A stretch of 64,000 nt of DNA from an uncultured Lachnospiraceae bacterium (GTDB lineage: Bacteria > Bacillota > Clostridia > Lachnospirales > Lachnospiraceae): NCBI GenBank assembly GCA_930972465.1, contig CAKNHF010000010.1, positions 1-64,000 on the forward strand. The letters are read 5' to 3'. The notes under the pieces were generated by a model. It did no database searches. It had not been told where the DNA came from and was given only the letters and a program-made list of their open reading frames with translations. The position numbers and the translations under genes were made by a program. This document shows, one piece after another, positions 27,213 to 34,729 of the stretch (positions are counted from its first letter, which is position 1; every line of letters starts with the position of its first letter).

Positions 27213-28217
27213 ATGAGAAAAAGAATATTGCTTATATTTCTGACAGTCTTTTCCGCGGCCGTACTTATGTCCGGATGCAAGAGGAATGTGGGAACACCTG
27301 AGGATAATGCGGTGGTGGAAGAGACGGATGAGACGGACGAGAATGAGGGGGAGGAGAACGAAGGGCGGATTTTCGGCTACAGCTGTTCCGATATGTCGAA
27401 TCCCTTTTATGAGACTCTCAAAGATTCTATCCGGACTTCACTGGAGGAACAGGGCGACGGGATTCTGGTAAAGGATCCGGCCGGAGATGCCGCGGCTCAG
27501 GTTACTCAGATTCGCGAGATGATCGAGGCGGAAGTGGATGCCGTGTTCGTCTGCCCTGTGGACTGGGAAGAGATAACTCCGGCGCTTGAGGAACTGGAAG
27601 AAGCGGATATCCCGGTGATCAATCTGGATATTGAAGTGAAGGATACAGATCTCACTGATGCTTTTGTCGGATCTGACAATCATAATGCGGGATATGTGTG
27701 CGGGGAGAATCTGACGGAGAAAAGGCCGGACGGGGGAAGGATTGTCATAGTGGAGAATCCTTCTGTCAATTCCATCAATGAACGGATAACAGGATTTGAG
27801 GAAGCAATCGCAAATGCGGGATTCGAGGTGGTCAGAAGAATAGACGCCGGCGGGGACATAAGTGCGGTGAAGGAAGAAATGAAAGCTCTTTTTGCGCAGG
27901 ATATGCAGATTGATGCAGTGATGTGCGGAAATGACCAGATGGCAGAGCAGGTTCTTGCGGCGGCCGAGGAATCGGAAGGGTGGGACGGGCTTGTCTACAG
28001 TGTGGACGGTTCCCCCGAAATCAAAAGCGCACTCACGGATCCGGAAAGCCCCATGGAGGCAGCCGGCGCCCAGTCTCCGATTAATATAGGAAAAACGGCA
28101 GTACAGGTTGCAACGGCGATTTTAAATGGAGATGATTATGAAAAAGAAAATTATGAAGACACATTTTTGATCAACAGGGATAATGTAGAGATGTATGGAA
28201 CAGATGGCTGGCAGTAG
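27213..28217 (+). CDS. Orphan sugar-binding lipoprotein (RbsB-type)
   Basis: The 334-residue lipoprotein has lipobox MSGC (Cys22), a Glu/Asp-rich linker (about 28-52) and a type I periplasmic-binding fold: FGYSCSDMSNPFYETLKDSI, an Asp-rich hinge, VFVCPVDWEEITPALEEL, FVGSDNHNAGYVCGENL and DAVMCGNDQMAEQVLAA. These resemble ribose, galactose or autoinducer-2 binding proteins. No permease or ABC ATPase gene adjoins it, so it either uses a transporter encoded elsewhere or works as a sensor. The next gene (isoamylase-like) begins 17 bp later. Confidence 0.88.
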   Translation: MRKRILLIFLTVFSAAVLMSGCKRNVGTPEDNAVVEETDETDENEGEENEGRIFGYSCSDMSNPFYETLKDSIRTSLEEQGDGILVKDPAGDAAAQVTQIREMIEAEVDAVFVCPVDWEEITPALEELEEADIPVINLDIEVKDTDLTDAFVGSDNHNAGYVCGENLTEKRPDGGRIVIVENPSVNSINERITGFEEAIANAGFEVVRRIDAGGDISAVKEEMKALFAQDMQIDAVMCGNDQMAEQVLAAAEESEGWDGLVYSVDGSPEIKSALTDPESPMEAAGAQSPINIGKTAVQVATAILNGDDYEKENYEDTFLINRDNVEMYGTDGWQ

Positions 28218-28234
28218 GAAAGGAAAAGTATTAT

Positions 28235-29935
28235 ATGATAAAAAGACAGGGAAGCCCGCAGCCTTTCGGGGCGGTTGTGACAGAGAATGAAGTTAACTTT
28301 TCAGTTCAGGTTCCGGGAGGGAAAAAATGCGAGCTTTTGATTTACAGGGCCGGGAAGACGTCTCCGGAGCAGTGTTTTGAGATGCCGGAAGAAGAAGGTA
28401 TAGGAGAGGTCAGATTTCTCGCCCTTGAAGGACTGGATCCGAAAAAGTATGAATACAATTACCGGATCGGAAAAAAGATCTGCGTGGATCCATACGTAAA
28501 GGAAATTGCCGGCAAAGAGACGTTCGGTGTCAGGAAAAATCTCCAGGAACATCAGATCAGGGGAAAGCTGGTATCTCAGGAATATGACTGGGGAGATGAC
28601 AGAAGACTCCATATTCCATGGAATCAGGTTATCGCATACAGTCTTCATGTCAGAGGATTTACCAGACACAGTTCGTCAAAAGCGGCGCACAAAGGAACAT
28701 TTCAGGGAATCATTGAGAAAATCCCGTATCTGACAGACCTCGGGATCAATCAGATTCAGTGCATGCCGGTCTATGAATTTGAAGAGTGCGACAATGGACA
28801 TATCAATTACTGGGGATATGGGCCCGGGTATTATTTTGCGCCCAAGAGATCTTATTCATCAGGAAAGAGCGCATCCCGCGAACTGAAAGATATGGTCAGG
28901 GAATGCCACAGCGCGGGGATTGAAGTCGTGCTGGAAATGCCTTTTGATGCAGGAATATCCCCCCAGACAGTTGTCGAATGTCTCCGCTTCTATATGTTTG
29001 AATATCATATTGACGGATTTGTGGTAAACCCGTATGTTGTTCCGTGGGATATCCTGAGCATGGACCCCTTCCTTAAGGACATCAAGCTGATGCGGAAGGA
29101 CGACGGGTTCCAGAATGTGATGCGCCGGTATCTTAAGGGTGACGAGAACATGGTGAACGATGTTATATGGGCCCTCGGGCATAACTCCGGGTATGACGGA
29201 AAGTGTAATTACATCACCACCCATACCGGTTTTACACTGTTGGACCTTGTCTCTTATGACGGAAAGCACAATGAGGCGAACGGAGAGAGAAACCATGACG
29301 GTCCGGACTATAACTACAGCTGGAACTGCGGCGCGGAAGGACCGAGCCGGAAAAAAGCCGTTGTCTCGCTTCGAAAAAATCAGGTCAGAAATGCATTTCA
29401 GCTTCTGCTGACCGCGCAGGGAACGCCGTGTCTTCTTGCAGGTGATGAGTTCGGAAATTCTCAGAAGGGCAACAATAATGTCTACTGTCAGGACAATGAG
29501 ACGGCCTGGGTGAACTGGAGCAGACTCAGAACCGATGATTCCCTGTTCCGCTATGTAAAAGCTCTGATCGCTTTCCGCAAGGCGCATGAATGTCTCCATC
29601 GTGAGACAGCGCTTGAAGGGATGGACCGGACGGCCTGCGGAATGCCGGATGTGTCTTATCATGGAGAGAACGCGTGGCGGGTAAAGTCGGAGGTGTCAAG
29701 CCGGCAGCTTGGAGTGCTTTATTCCGGGGTGAATAAGCAGGATGAAGCCTGCTTTGCCGCTTATAATATGCACTGGCTTGAGCATTCCTTCGCTCTTCCT
29801 TCTCCCGGAAAAGGGAAGAAATGGTATCTGGCTGCAGATACCGCTGACGGAGTTCTTGAAAAACCGGAACTTCTGGAAGAACAGAAGAGCATTGACCTGA
29901 AGGCGAGGAGCATCTCTCTTCTGGTCAGCAGATAG
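28235..29935 (+). CDS. Isoamylase-like GH13 protein with no catalytic triad
   Basis: The 566-residue protein has an N-terminal CBM48-like domain (about 8-95) and a TreX/isoamylase-like barrel, seen in MPVYEFEE, INYWGYGPGYYFAPK, DLVSYDGKHNEANGE and YSWNCGAEGP. All three GH13 catalytic carboxylates are replaced: the DGFRxD nucleophile region reads DGFVVN (N265), the acid/base segment KLIAEPW reads KLMRKDD (K288) and the THDG motif is THTG (T331). The reading frame is uninterrupted. Hydrolysis of alpha-1,6 links is therefore very unlikely; glycan binding or sensing is an inference. It has no signal peptide, and so is cytoplasmic. Confidence 0.85.
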   Translation: MIKRQGSPQPFGAVVTENEVNFSVQVPGGKKCELLIYRAGKTSPEQCFEMPEEEGIGEVRFLALEGLDPKKYEYNYRIGKKICVDPYVKEIAGKETFGVRKNLQEHQIRGKLVSQEYDWGDDRRLHIPWNQVIAYSLHVRGFTRHSSSKAAHKGTFQGIIEKIPYLTDLGINQIQCMPVYEFEECDNGHINYWGYGPGYYFAPKRSYSSGKSASRELKDMVRECHSAGIEVVLEMPFDAGISPQTVVECLRFYMFEYHIDGFVVNPYVVPWDILSMDPFLKDIKLMRKDDGFQNVMRRYLKGDENMVNDVIWALGHNSGYDGKCNYITTHTGFTLLDLVSYDGKHNEANGERNHDGPDYNYSWNCGAEGPSRKKAVVSLRKNQVRNAFQLLLTAQGTPCLLAGDEFGNSQKGNNNVYCQDNETAWVNWSRLRTDDSLFRYVKALIAFRKAHECLHRETALEGMDRTACGMPDVSYHGENAWRVKSEVSSRQLGVLYSGVNKQDEACFAAYNMHWLEHSFALPSPGKGKKWYLAADTADGVLEKPELLEEQKSIDLKARSISLLVSR

Positions 29936-29956
29936 AAAGCAGAGGTTTCAATTTCA

Positions 29957-30511
29957 ATGAAGGCAGTAAAGCATTTCTGTACAATTACAAAACATAAAGC
30001 TCTGGTCATGAAGGAATGCTTCCGTGTTGGGCTGTACAGACAGGGGATTCTGCATGATCTGTCGAAATACAGCTGGACAGAGTTCAAAGTGGGATGCAGA
30101 TATTATCAGGGAACAAGAAGTCCCAATAATGCGGAAAGAGAGGCAAAGGGCTATTCTTCCGCCTGGCTCCACCACAAAGGCCGGAACAAACATCATTATG
30201 AATACTGGGTAGATTACAGTCTTGACGGCAGCGGAAGACTGACGGGGATGGAGATGCCCACAAGATATATTGTGGAAATGTTTCTGGACCGGATTGCAGC
30301 CAGCAAAGTTTACAAAGGCAGCAGTTATCAGGACAGCGATCCGCTGAATTATTACCGTCGGGGGAAAGCAAATGAACTGATGCATCCGAAGACAAGAAAA
30401 CTGCTCGAAAAGCTTCTGTATATGCTGGCCGAGGAGGGAGAGGAGCGGACATACCGTTATATCAGGAAAGAAGTGCTCAGAAAGAATAGGCAGAAAGACC
30501 GGAAGGGATAA
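29957..30511 (+). CDS. DUF5662 family protein
   Basis: The 184-residue protein matches DUF5662, of unknown function. The histidine-rich signatures FCTITKHKALVM, GILHDLSKYSWTEF and LHHKGRNKHHYEYWVDY suggest a metal-binding helical fold like the HD-domain hydrolases, with conserved His/Asp at about 35-36 and 73-81. No signal peptide is visible. It lies 21 bp downstream of the isoamylase-like gene and is the last gene before a strong terminator. Confidence 0.82.
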   Translation: MKAVKHFCTITKHKALVMKECFRVGLYRQGILHDLSKYSWTEFKVGCRYYQGTRSPNNAEREAKGYSSAWLHHKGRNKHHYEYWVDYSLDGSGRLTGMEMPTRYIVEMFLDRIAASKVYKGSSYQDSDPLNYYRRGKANELMHPKTRKLLEKLLYMLAEEGEERTYRYIRKEVLRKNRQKDRKG

Positions 30512-30531
30512 GAAGGGATAAAATGAAGCGG

Positions 30532-30575
30532 GCCGGCACACGATGTGTATGTTACACAGGTGTGCCGGCTTCTGC
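30532..30575. terminator. Long terminator hairpin between DUF5662 and luxS
   Basis: A perfect 10-bp stem, GCCGGCACAC with GTGTGCCGGC, encloses TGTGTA-TGT-TACACA. It lies between convergent genes and may serve both, though the T-runs are short. Confidence 0.75.
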
Positions 30576-30578
30576 TGT

Positions 30579-31064
30579 TTATTCCGGATAGTAGAGCTGG
30601 CTGTCCTGGATGTCGGTCAGGACATCATGAAGATAGCGCTTTGCCAGAAATCTTGCCATGGGAAGATTCATATCAAGATAATTCCCGCAGTCTCTGGCGG
30701 ATGCGCCGGGTACTTCTCCTTCGTAGGATGCGATGAAAGAAAACATTTCTTTCATAAGAAGCACAATGTCAGAGGATGAATAATCTCCGGTGAGAAGAAG
30801 ATAAAATCCGGTCCGGCATCCCATGGGGCCAAAGTACAGGACTTTGTCAGCGTATTCGCTGTGATTCCGGAGAAATGTCGCCCCCAGATGTTCAATCGTG
30901 TGTACTTCGGCAGTATTCATAACAGGCTCGTCGTTCGGGCTGGTCATGCGGATGTCAAAAGTGGTGATTACGGTCTCCCCTGCCATATCCTTCCGGGATA
31001 CATAGATGCCGGGAGTAAGCTTCAGGTGATCGATTGTGAAACTGGTTATTTTTTTCATTTCCAT
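30579..31064 (-). CDS. luxS: S-ribosylhomocysteine lyase (autoinducer-2 synthase)
   Basis: The 161-residue enzyme splits S-ribosylhomocysteine into homocysteine and the precursor of autoinducer-2. The metal site motif HTIEH (HxxEH) is intact, followed by HLGATFLRNH. GPMGCRTGFYLLL holds the catalytic Cys, and the C-terminal LPMARFLAKRYL is typical. Length is normal. It is transcribed alone from its own promoter, and converges on the DUF5662 operon. Confidence 0.96.
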   Translation of the reverse strand: MEMKKITSFTIDHLKLTPGIYVSRKDMAGETVITTFDIRMTSPNDEPVMNTAEVHTIEHLGATFLRNHSEYADKVLYFGPMGCRTGFYLLLTGDYSSSDIVLLMKEMFSFIASYEGEVPGASARDCGNYLDMNLPMARFLAKRYLHDVLTDIQDSQLYYPE

Positions 31065-31143
31065 AGTGTCATTCCGTCCTTTCTCTTCCCGATGCCGGGA
31101 GTTCTCTGGGGGCAGAGGATCCCGCAGGGATTCCGCCCTGTAT

Positions 31144-31173
31144 ATTATAACCGCTTCGGATCGGGGAATGCAA
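31144..31173 (-). promoter_or_regulatory. Predicted luxS promoter
   Basis: On the minus strand, -35 TTGCAT (31173-31168), 18-bp spacer, -10 TATAAT (31149-31144). Confidence 0.55.
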
Positions 31174-31223
31174 GTCTGCTATTTGCCGGTGTCAATAGCA
31201 GCGGTTTTCCCGGACAGGAGGTG

Positions 31224-31251
31224 TTGACGTTCTTCCGGCGGGTGTTATACT
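31224..31251 (+). promoter_or_regulatory. Predicted promoter of the histidine phosphatase gene
   Basis: -35 TTGACG (31224-31229), 16-bp spacer, -10 TATACT (31246-31251). Confidence 0.6.
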
Positions 31252-31294
31252 AAAAAAGGCAGAAGAAAAACAGATAATCAGGAGGAAAATTCAA

Positions 31295-31939
31295 ATGATG
31301 CTCTACATTGTACGACATGGCGAGACTGACTGGAACAGGCTGAGGAGAGTCCAGGGACATACGGATATTCCCTTAAATGACTATGGACGCCATCTTGCAC
31401 GGGAGACGGCAGAAGGAATGAAAGACATACAGATCGATCTTGCATATACAAGTCCGCTCAGGCGGGCGGAAGAGACAGCAGAGATTATTCTGGGTTCCAG
31501 AGAGATTCCTCTTTTTCGGGATGACAGGCTGAAAGAGATCGGTTTCGGAAGTTATGAGGGAATGATCTGCGGAGGTGCAGAGCAGGATCCGAAGAGTGAA
31601 GCGTTCAACCGTTTCTTTACTGACACTGCAAATTACATCTCTCCGGAGGATGGTGAGACAGTCCTTCAGCTTTACGAGAGAACAGGCGGATTTCTGAAGG
31701 AACTGTGCGAGAGGGAAGACCTTGCTGAGAAGAATATTCTCATATCAACTCACGGAGCGGCCATGACCGCGATCCTGAACAGGATAAAGGGAAAGGTGAC
31801 GACGGCCGGCTTCTGGCCGGAAGAAGTGCCTCCGAACTGTTCGGTAACAATAGTGAAAGTAGAAGATAAAAAGCCGGAGATCGTGAAGGAAGGCGTGATC
31901 TTTTACAAAGAAAAAGTGCGGAAGTGGAAGGCCGTATAG
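31295..31939 (+). CDS. Histidine phosphatase superfamily protein
   Basis: The 214-residue phosphoglycerate-mutase-like enzyme carries RHGETDWN (7-14, catalytic His8), the YTSPLRRAEETAEII loop, and STHGAAMTAIL with the second catalytic His. In place of the cofactor-dependent mutase features it looks like a broad-specificity phosphatase of the PhoE/CobC type. The substrate is unknown. AGGAGG lies 9 bp before the first ATG; a second ATG follows immediately. A weak GCGGAAG/CTTCCGC hairpin overlaps its stop. Confidence 0.88.
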   Translation: MMLYIVRHGETDWNRLRRVQGHTDIPLNDYGRHLARETAEGMKDIQIDLAYTSPLRRAEETAEIILGSREIPLFRDDRLKEIGFGSYEGMICGGAEQDPKSEAFNRFFTDTANYISPEDGETVLQLYERTGGFLKELCEREDLAEKNILISTHGAAMTAILNRIKGKVTTAGFWPEEVPPNCSVTIVKVEDKKPEIVKEGVIFYKEKVRKWKAV

Positions 31940-32005
31940 CCCCCGCTTCCGCCGCACTGCTGAAATCTGTACCGAGTTCATACACATCTTCGGAAGAAAA
32001 GAGAA

Positions 32006-33640
32006 TCAGTCTTCTTCCTCTGTCTGTACAGAATAAGTCTGACGTTTCCTTGCCATCTCATCACTCTCAAGGTATTCATCGTAAGTTGTGATCTTGTCGA
32101 TCAGCTGGCCGCCCGGGACGATCTCCATGATTCGGTTGGCAGTCGTCTGTACGATCTGGTGGTCTCTTGAGGTAAAGAGAATCACGCCCGGGAATTTGAT
32201 CATTCCGTTGTTCAGCGCGGTGATGGCTTCCATGTCAAGGTGGTTGGTAGGTTCATCCATAAGAAGGACATTTGCACCGGAAATCATCATCTTTGACAGG
32301 AGACAGCGCACTTTCTCTCCACCTGAGAGAACTTTAAGCCTCTTGACGCCGTCTTCACCGGAGAACAGCATCCGGCCAAGGAAGCCGCGGACATAAGTGG
32401 CATCCTTGTTTTCGGAATACTGGGTGAGCCATTCCGTGATCGTATAGTCACTGTCGAACTCGCCGCCGAAGTCCTTGGGGAAATACGCCTGTGAGGTAGT
32501 GACGCCCCATTTATATGTTCCTTCATCCGGCTCCATCTCTCCGATGAGAATCTTGAAAAGCACGGTTTTGGCCAGCTCATTGCTTCCGACGAACGCAACT
32601 TTGTCGTCGTGGCCGAGTGTAAAGCTGATGTTGTCCAGTATCTTTTCACCGTCGATTGTCTTGGAAAGTCCTTCCACCATGAGCACTTCGTTTCCGATCT
32701 CGCGGTTTGGACGGAAGTCAATGTATGGATATTTACGGCTGGAGGGTTTGATCTCGTCGAGCTGTATCTTTTCCAGAGCGCGTTTTCTTGAAGTGGCCTG
32801 CTTGGATTTTGAAGCATTGGCGCTGAATCTGGAAATGAATTCCTGCAGCTCTTTGATCTTTTCCTCTTTCTTTTTGTTCGCCTCTTTCATCTGTCGGATG
32901 AGCAGCTGGCTGGATTCATACCAGAAGTCATAGTTTCCGGCATAAAGCTGGATCTTCCCGTAGTCTATGTCTGCGATCTGGGTGCAGACCTTGTTCAGGA
33001 AATAGCGGTCATGGGACACAACGATGACAGTATTGTCAAAGTTGATCAGGAACTCTTCAAGCCAGGCGATAGCATCCAGATCAAGGTGGTTGGTAGGCTC
33101 ATCCAGCAGAAGAATGTCCGGATTGCCGAACAGAGCCTGGGCCAGAAGGACCTTGACCTTTTCCGGTCCGGTGAGATCACGCATGTATTTATAGTGAAGA
33201 TCTGTTTCGATACCGAGACCGTTGAGAAGGGAAGCGGCGTCTGACTCGGCTTCCCAGCCGTTCATTGTAGCGAATTCGGCTTCCAGTTCGCTGGCCTTGA
33301 TCCCGTCCTCATCTGTGAAATCTTCTTTCGCGTATATTTCTTCCTTTTCTTTCATAATTTCATAGAGACGTGCATTCCCCATGATAACAGTGTCCAGGAC
33401 CGGATATTCATCGTATTTAAAATGGTCCTGCTGCAGAAACGACAGACGTTCTCCCGGCGTGATGGAGACATCTCCCTGGGTGGGTTCAAGCTGTCCGGAG
33501 AGAATCTTGAGGAAAGTGGACTTTCCCGCACCGTTGGCTCCGATCAGGCCGTAGCAGTTTCCCTCGGTAAACTTAATATTGACATCTTCAAAAAGCGCTT
33601 TTTTTCCGACGCGCAGAGTCACATTATTTGCACTAATCAT
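32006..33640 (-). CDS. ABC-F family ATPase (YkpA/YbiT-like)
   Basis: This 544-residue soluble protein has two ABC domains joined by a linker rich in Lys, Glu and Arg (about 245-305) and no membrane part, the mark of translation-associated ABC-F proteins. The first domain has Walker A GANGAGKST (34-42) but an altered signature, LTGPEKVK, before LLLDEPTNHLDLD. The second has a canonical LSGGEKVR and LLMDEPTNHLDME but a degenerate Walker A, GSNELAKTV. Members of this subgroup probably act on ribosomes; antibiotic resistance should not be assumed. It is monocistronic and minus-strand. Confidence 0.88.
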   Translation of the reverse strand: MISANNVTLRVGKKALFEDVNIKFTEGNCYGLIGANGAGKSTFLKILSGQLEPTQGDVSITPGERLSFLQQDHFKYDEYPVLDTVIMGNARLYEIMKEKEEIYAKEDFTDEDGIKASELEAEFATMNGWEAESDAASLLNGLGIETDLHYKYMRDLTGPEKVKVLLAQALFGNPDILLLDEPTNHLDLDAIAWLEEFLINFDNTVIVVSHDRYFLNKVCTQIADIDYGKIQLYAGNYDFWYESSQLLIRQMKEANKKKEEKIKELQEFISRFSANASKSKQATSRKRALEKIQLDEIKPSSRKYPYIDFRPNREIGNEVLMVEGLSKTIDGEKILDNISFTLGHDDKVAFVGSNELAKTVLFKILIGEMEPDEGTYKWGVTTSQAYFPKDFGGEFDSDYTITEWLTQYSENKDATYVRGFLGRMLFSGEDGVKRLKVLSGGEKVRCLLSKMMISGANVLLMDEPTNHLDMEAITALNNGMIKFPGVILFTSRDHQIVQTTANRIMEIVPGGQLIDKITTYDEYLESDEMARKRQTYSVQTEEED

Positions 33641-33676
33641 GATAAAATCTCCTTACTGAATCCATTTTCAACGCCT

Positions 33677-33706
33677 ATATTAACATGGAAGTGAGGAGAA
33701 TGGCAA
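33677..33706 (-). promoter_or_regulatory. Predicted promoter of the ABC-F gene
   Basis: On the minus strand, -35 TTGCCA (33706-33701), 18-bp spacer, -10 TAATAT (33682-33677). Confidence 0.45.
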
Positions 33707-33844
33707 GACTGCATCCCCTACATGTGCGGACGAAACTTGAAAAACTGGTTTTCGAACCGCCAAACATGTTATATAATAGCTGTATCGGGCCGTGCCGCAC
33801 AGAGACGGACGGCGACGAGAAGCAGAGAAAAGTGAGGAAAAGAT

Positions 33845-34708
33845 ATGAATATAAAAAAAGCAACAATTGTTCTTGAGGGAGGTGCCACAAGAGGCGTGTT
33901 CACGTCCGGAGTGCTTGACTGCATGATGGAGAGGGGGATTTATGTCTCTCATGTGATCGGCGTGTCCGCCGGCGCGTGCAATGCGGTGAGCTATGTATCA
34001 AGACAGCCGGGACGTACACGAGACTGTATGATTCCCTCTGATAAAAGCGGAACCTACTACTACGGAATCCGGGATTTTGTCAAGGAAAAGAGCGTCATGA
34101 ACATGGATATGATCTTTGACAGATATCCCAATGATCTGTACCCGTTTGATTATGACACGTATTTTACATCCGAGATGGAGTGTGAGATCGTGACGACGAA
34201 CTGTCTGACCGGCAAGGCGGAATATATGAAAGAGAGAGAGGACCGGGAACGGCTTATGAAGATCTGCAGGGCTTCCTGCAGCATGCCGCTTCTGACGCCG
34301 ATTGTCAATGTGGACAATGTTCCTTATCTGGACGGAGGTCTGGCTGATTCGGTTCCTATCCGGCGGGCAGGGGAGATCGGAAATGACAAGATTATTGTAG
34401 TGCTGACCAAAAATGCCGGATACAGGAAGAAGACCATTTCCAGAAGCATGCAGAGAATCTACCGACGGGCTTACGGCTCTTACCCGAATCTGATCCGGAC
34501 GATTTTCCGGAGAAGTTTTGAATACAACAGGACGATGAATCACATCGATCAGCTGGAGAAGCAGGGAAAGATTTTTGTGCTGCGTCCCCAGGTGAAACCG
34601 GTGGCTAGGCTGGAGCGAAACAAAGATACGCTGCTGGCCTTTTATGAACACGGTTATCATCTCACGGAGCGCAGCCTGGAAGCGATGGAGGCATATCTGG
34701 AGAAGTAA
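33845..34708 (+). CDS. Patatin-like phospholipase
   Basis: The 287-residue cytoplasmic protein shows the patatin Ser-Asp dyad: the oxyanion loop GGATRG (12-17), GVSAG with Ser41, and DGG with Asp163 (YLDGGLADS). It is close in plan to the bacterial RssA/YlbK-type hydrolases. It likely cleaves acyl esters of lipids; the substrate is unknown. The Lys/Arg-rich C-terminal region might touch membranes. The polyphosphate kinase gene begins 21 bp downstream. A TATAAT element lies at 33772-33777, but no good -35 was found. Confidence 0.87.
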   Translation: MNIKKATIVLEGGATRGVFTSGVLDCMMERGIYVSHVIGVSAGACNAVSYVSRQPGRTRDCMIPSDKSGTYYYGIRDFVKEKSVMNMDMIFDRYPNDLYPFDYDTYFTSEMECEIVTTNCLTGKAEYMKEREDRERLMKICRASCSMPLLTPIVNVDNVPYLDGGLADSVPIRRAGEIGNDKIIVVLTKNAGYRKKTISRSMQRIYRRAYGSYPNLIRTIFRRSFEYNRTMNHIDQLEKQGKIFVLRPQVKPVARLERNKDTLLAFYEHGYHLTERSLEAMEAYLEK

Positions 34709-34729
34709 GCACGGAAAGGGGGAGTGGAC

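Noticed and set aside
32006-33640. Antibiotic-resistance ABC-F
   Set aside because: The linker and motifs look like the housekeeping YkpA/YbiT type; no resistance-type features or mobile context are visible.
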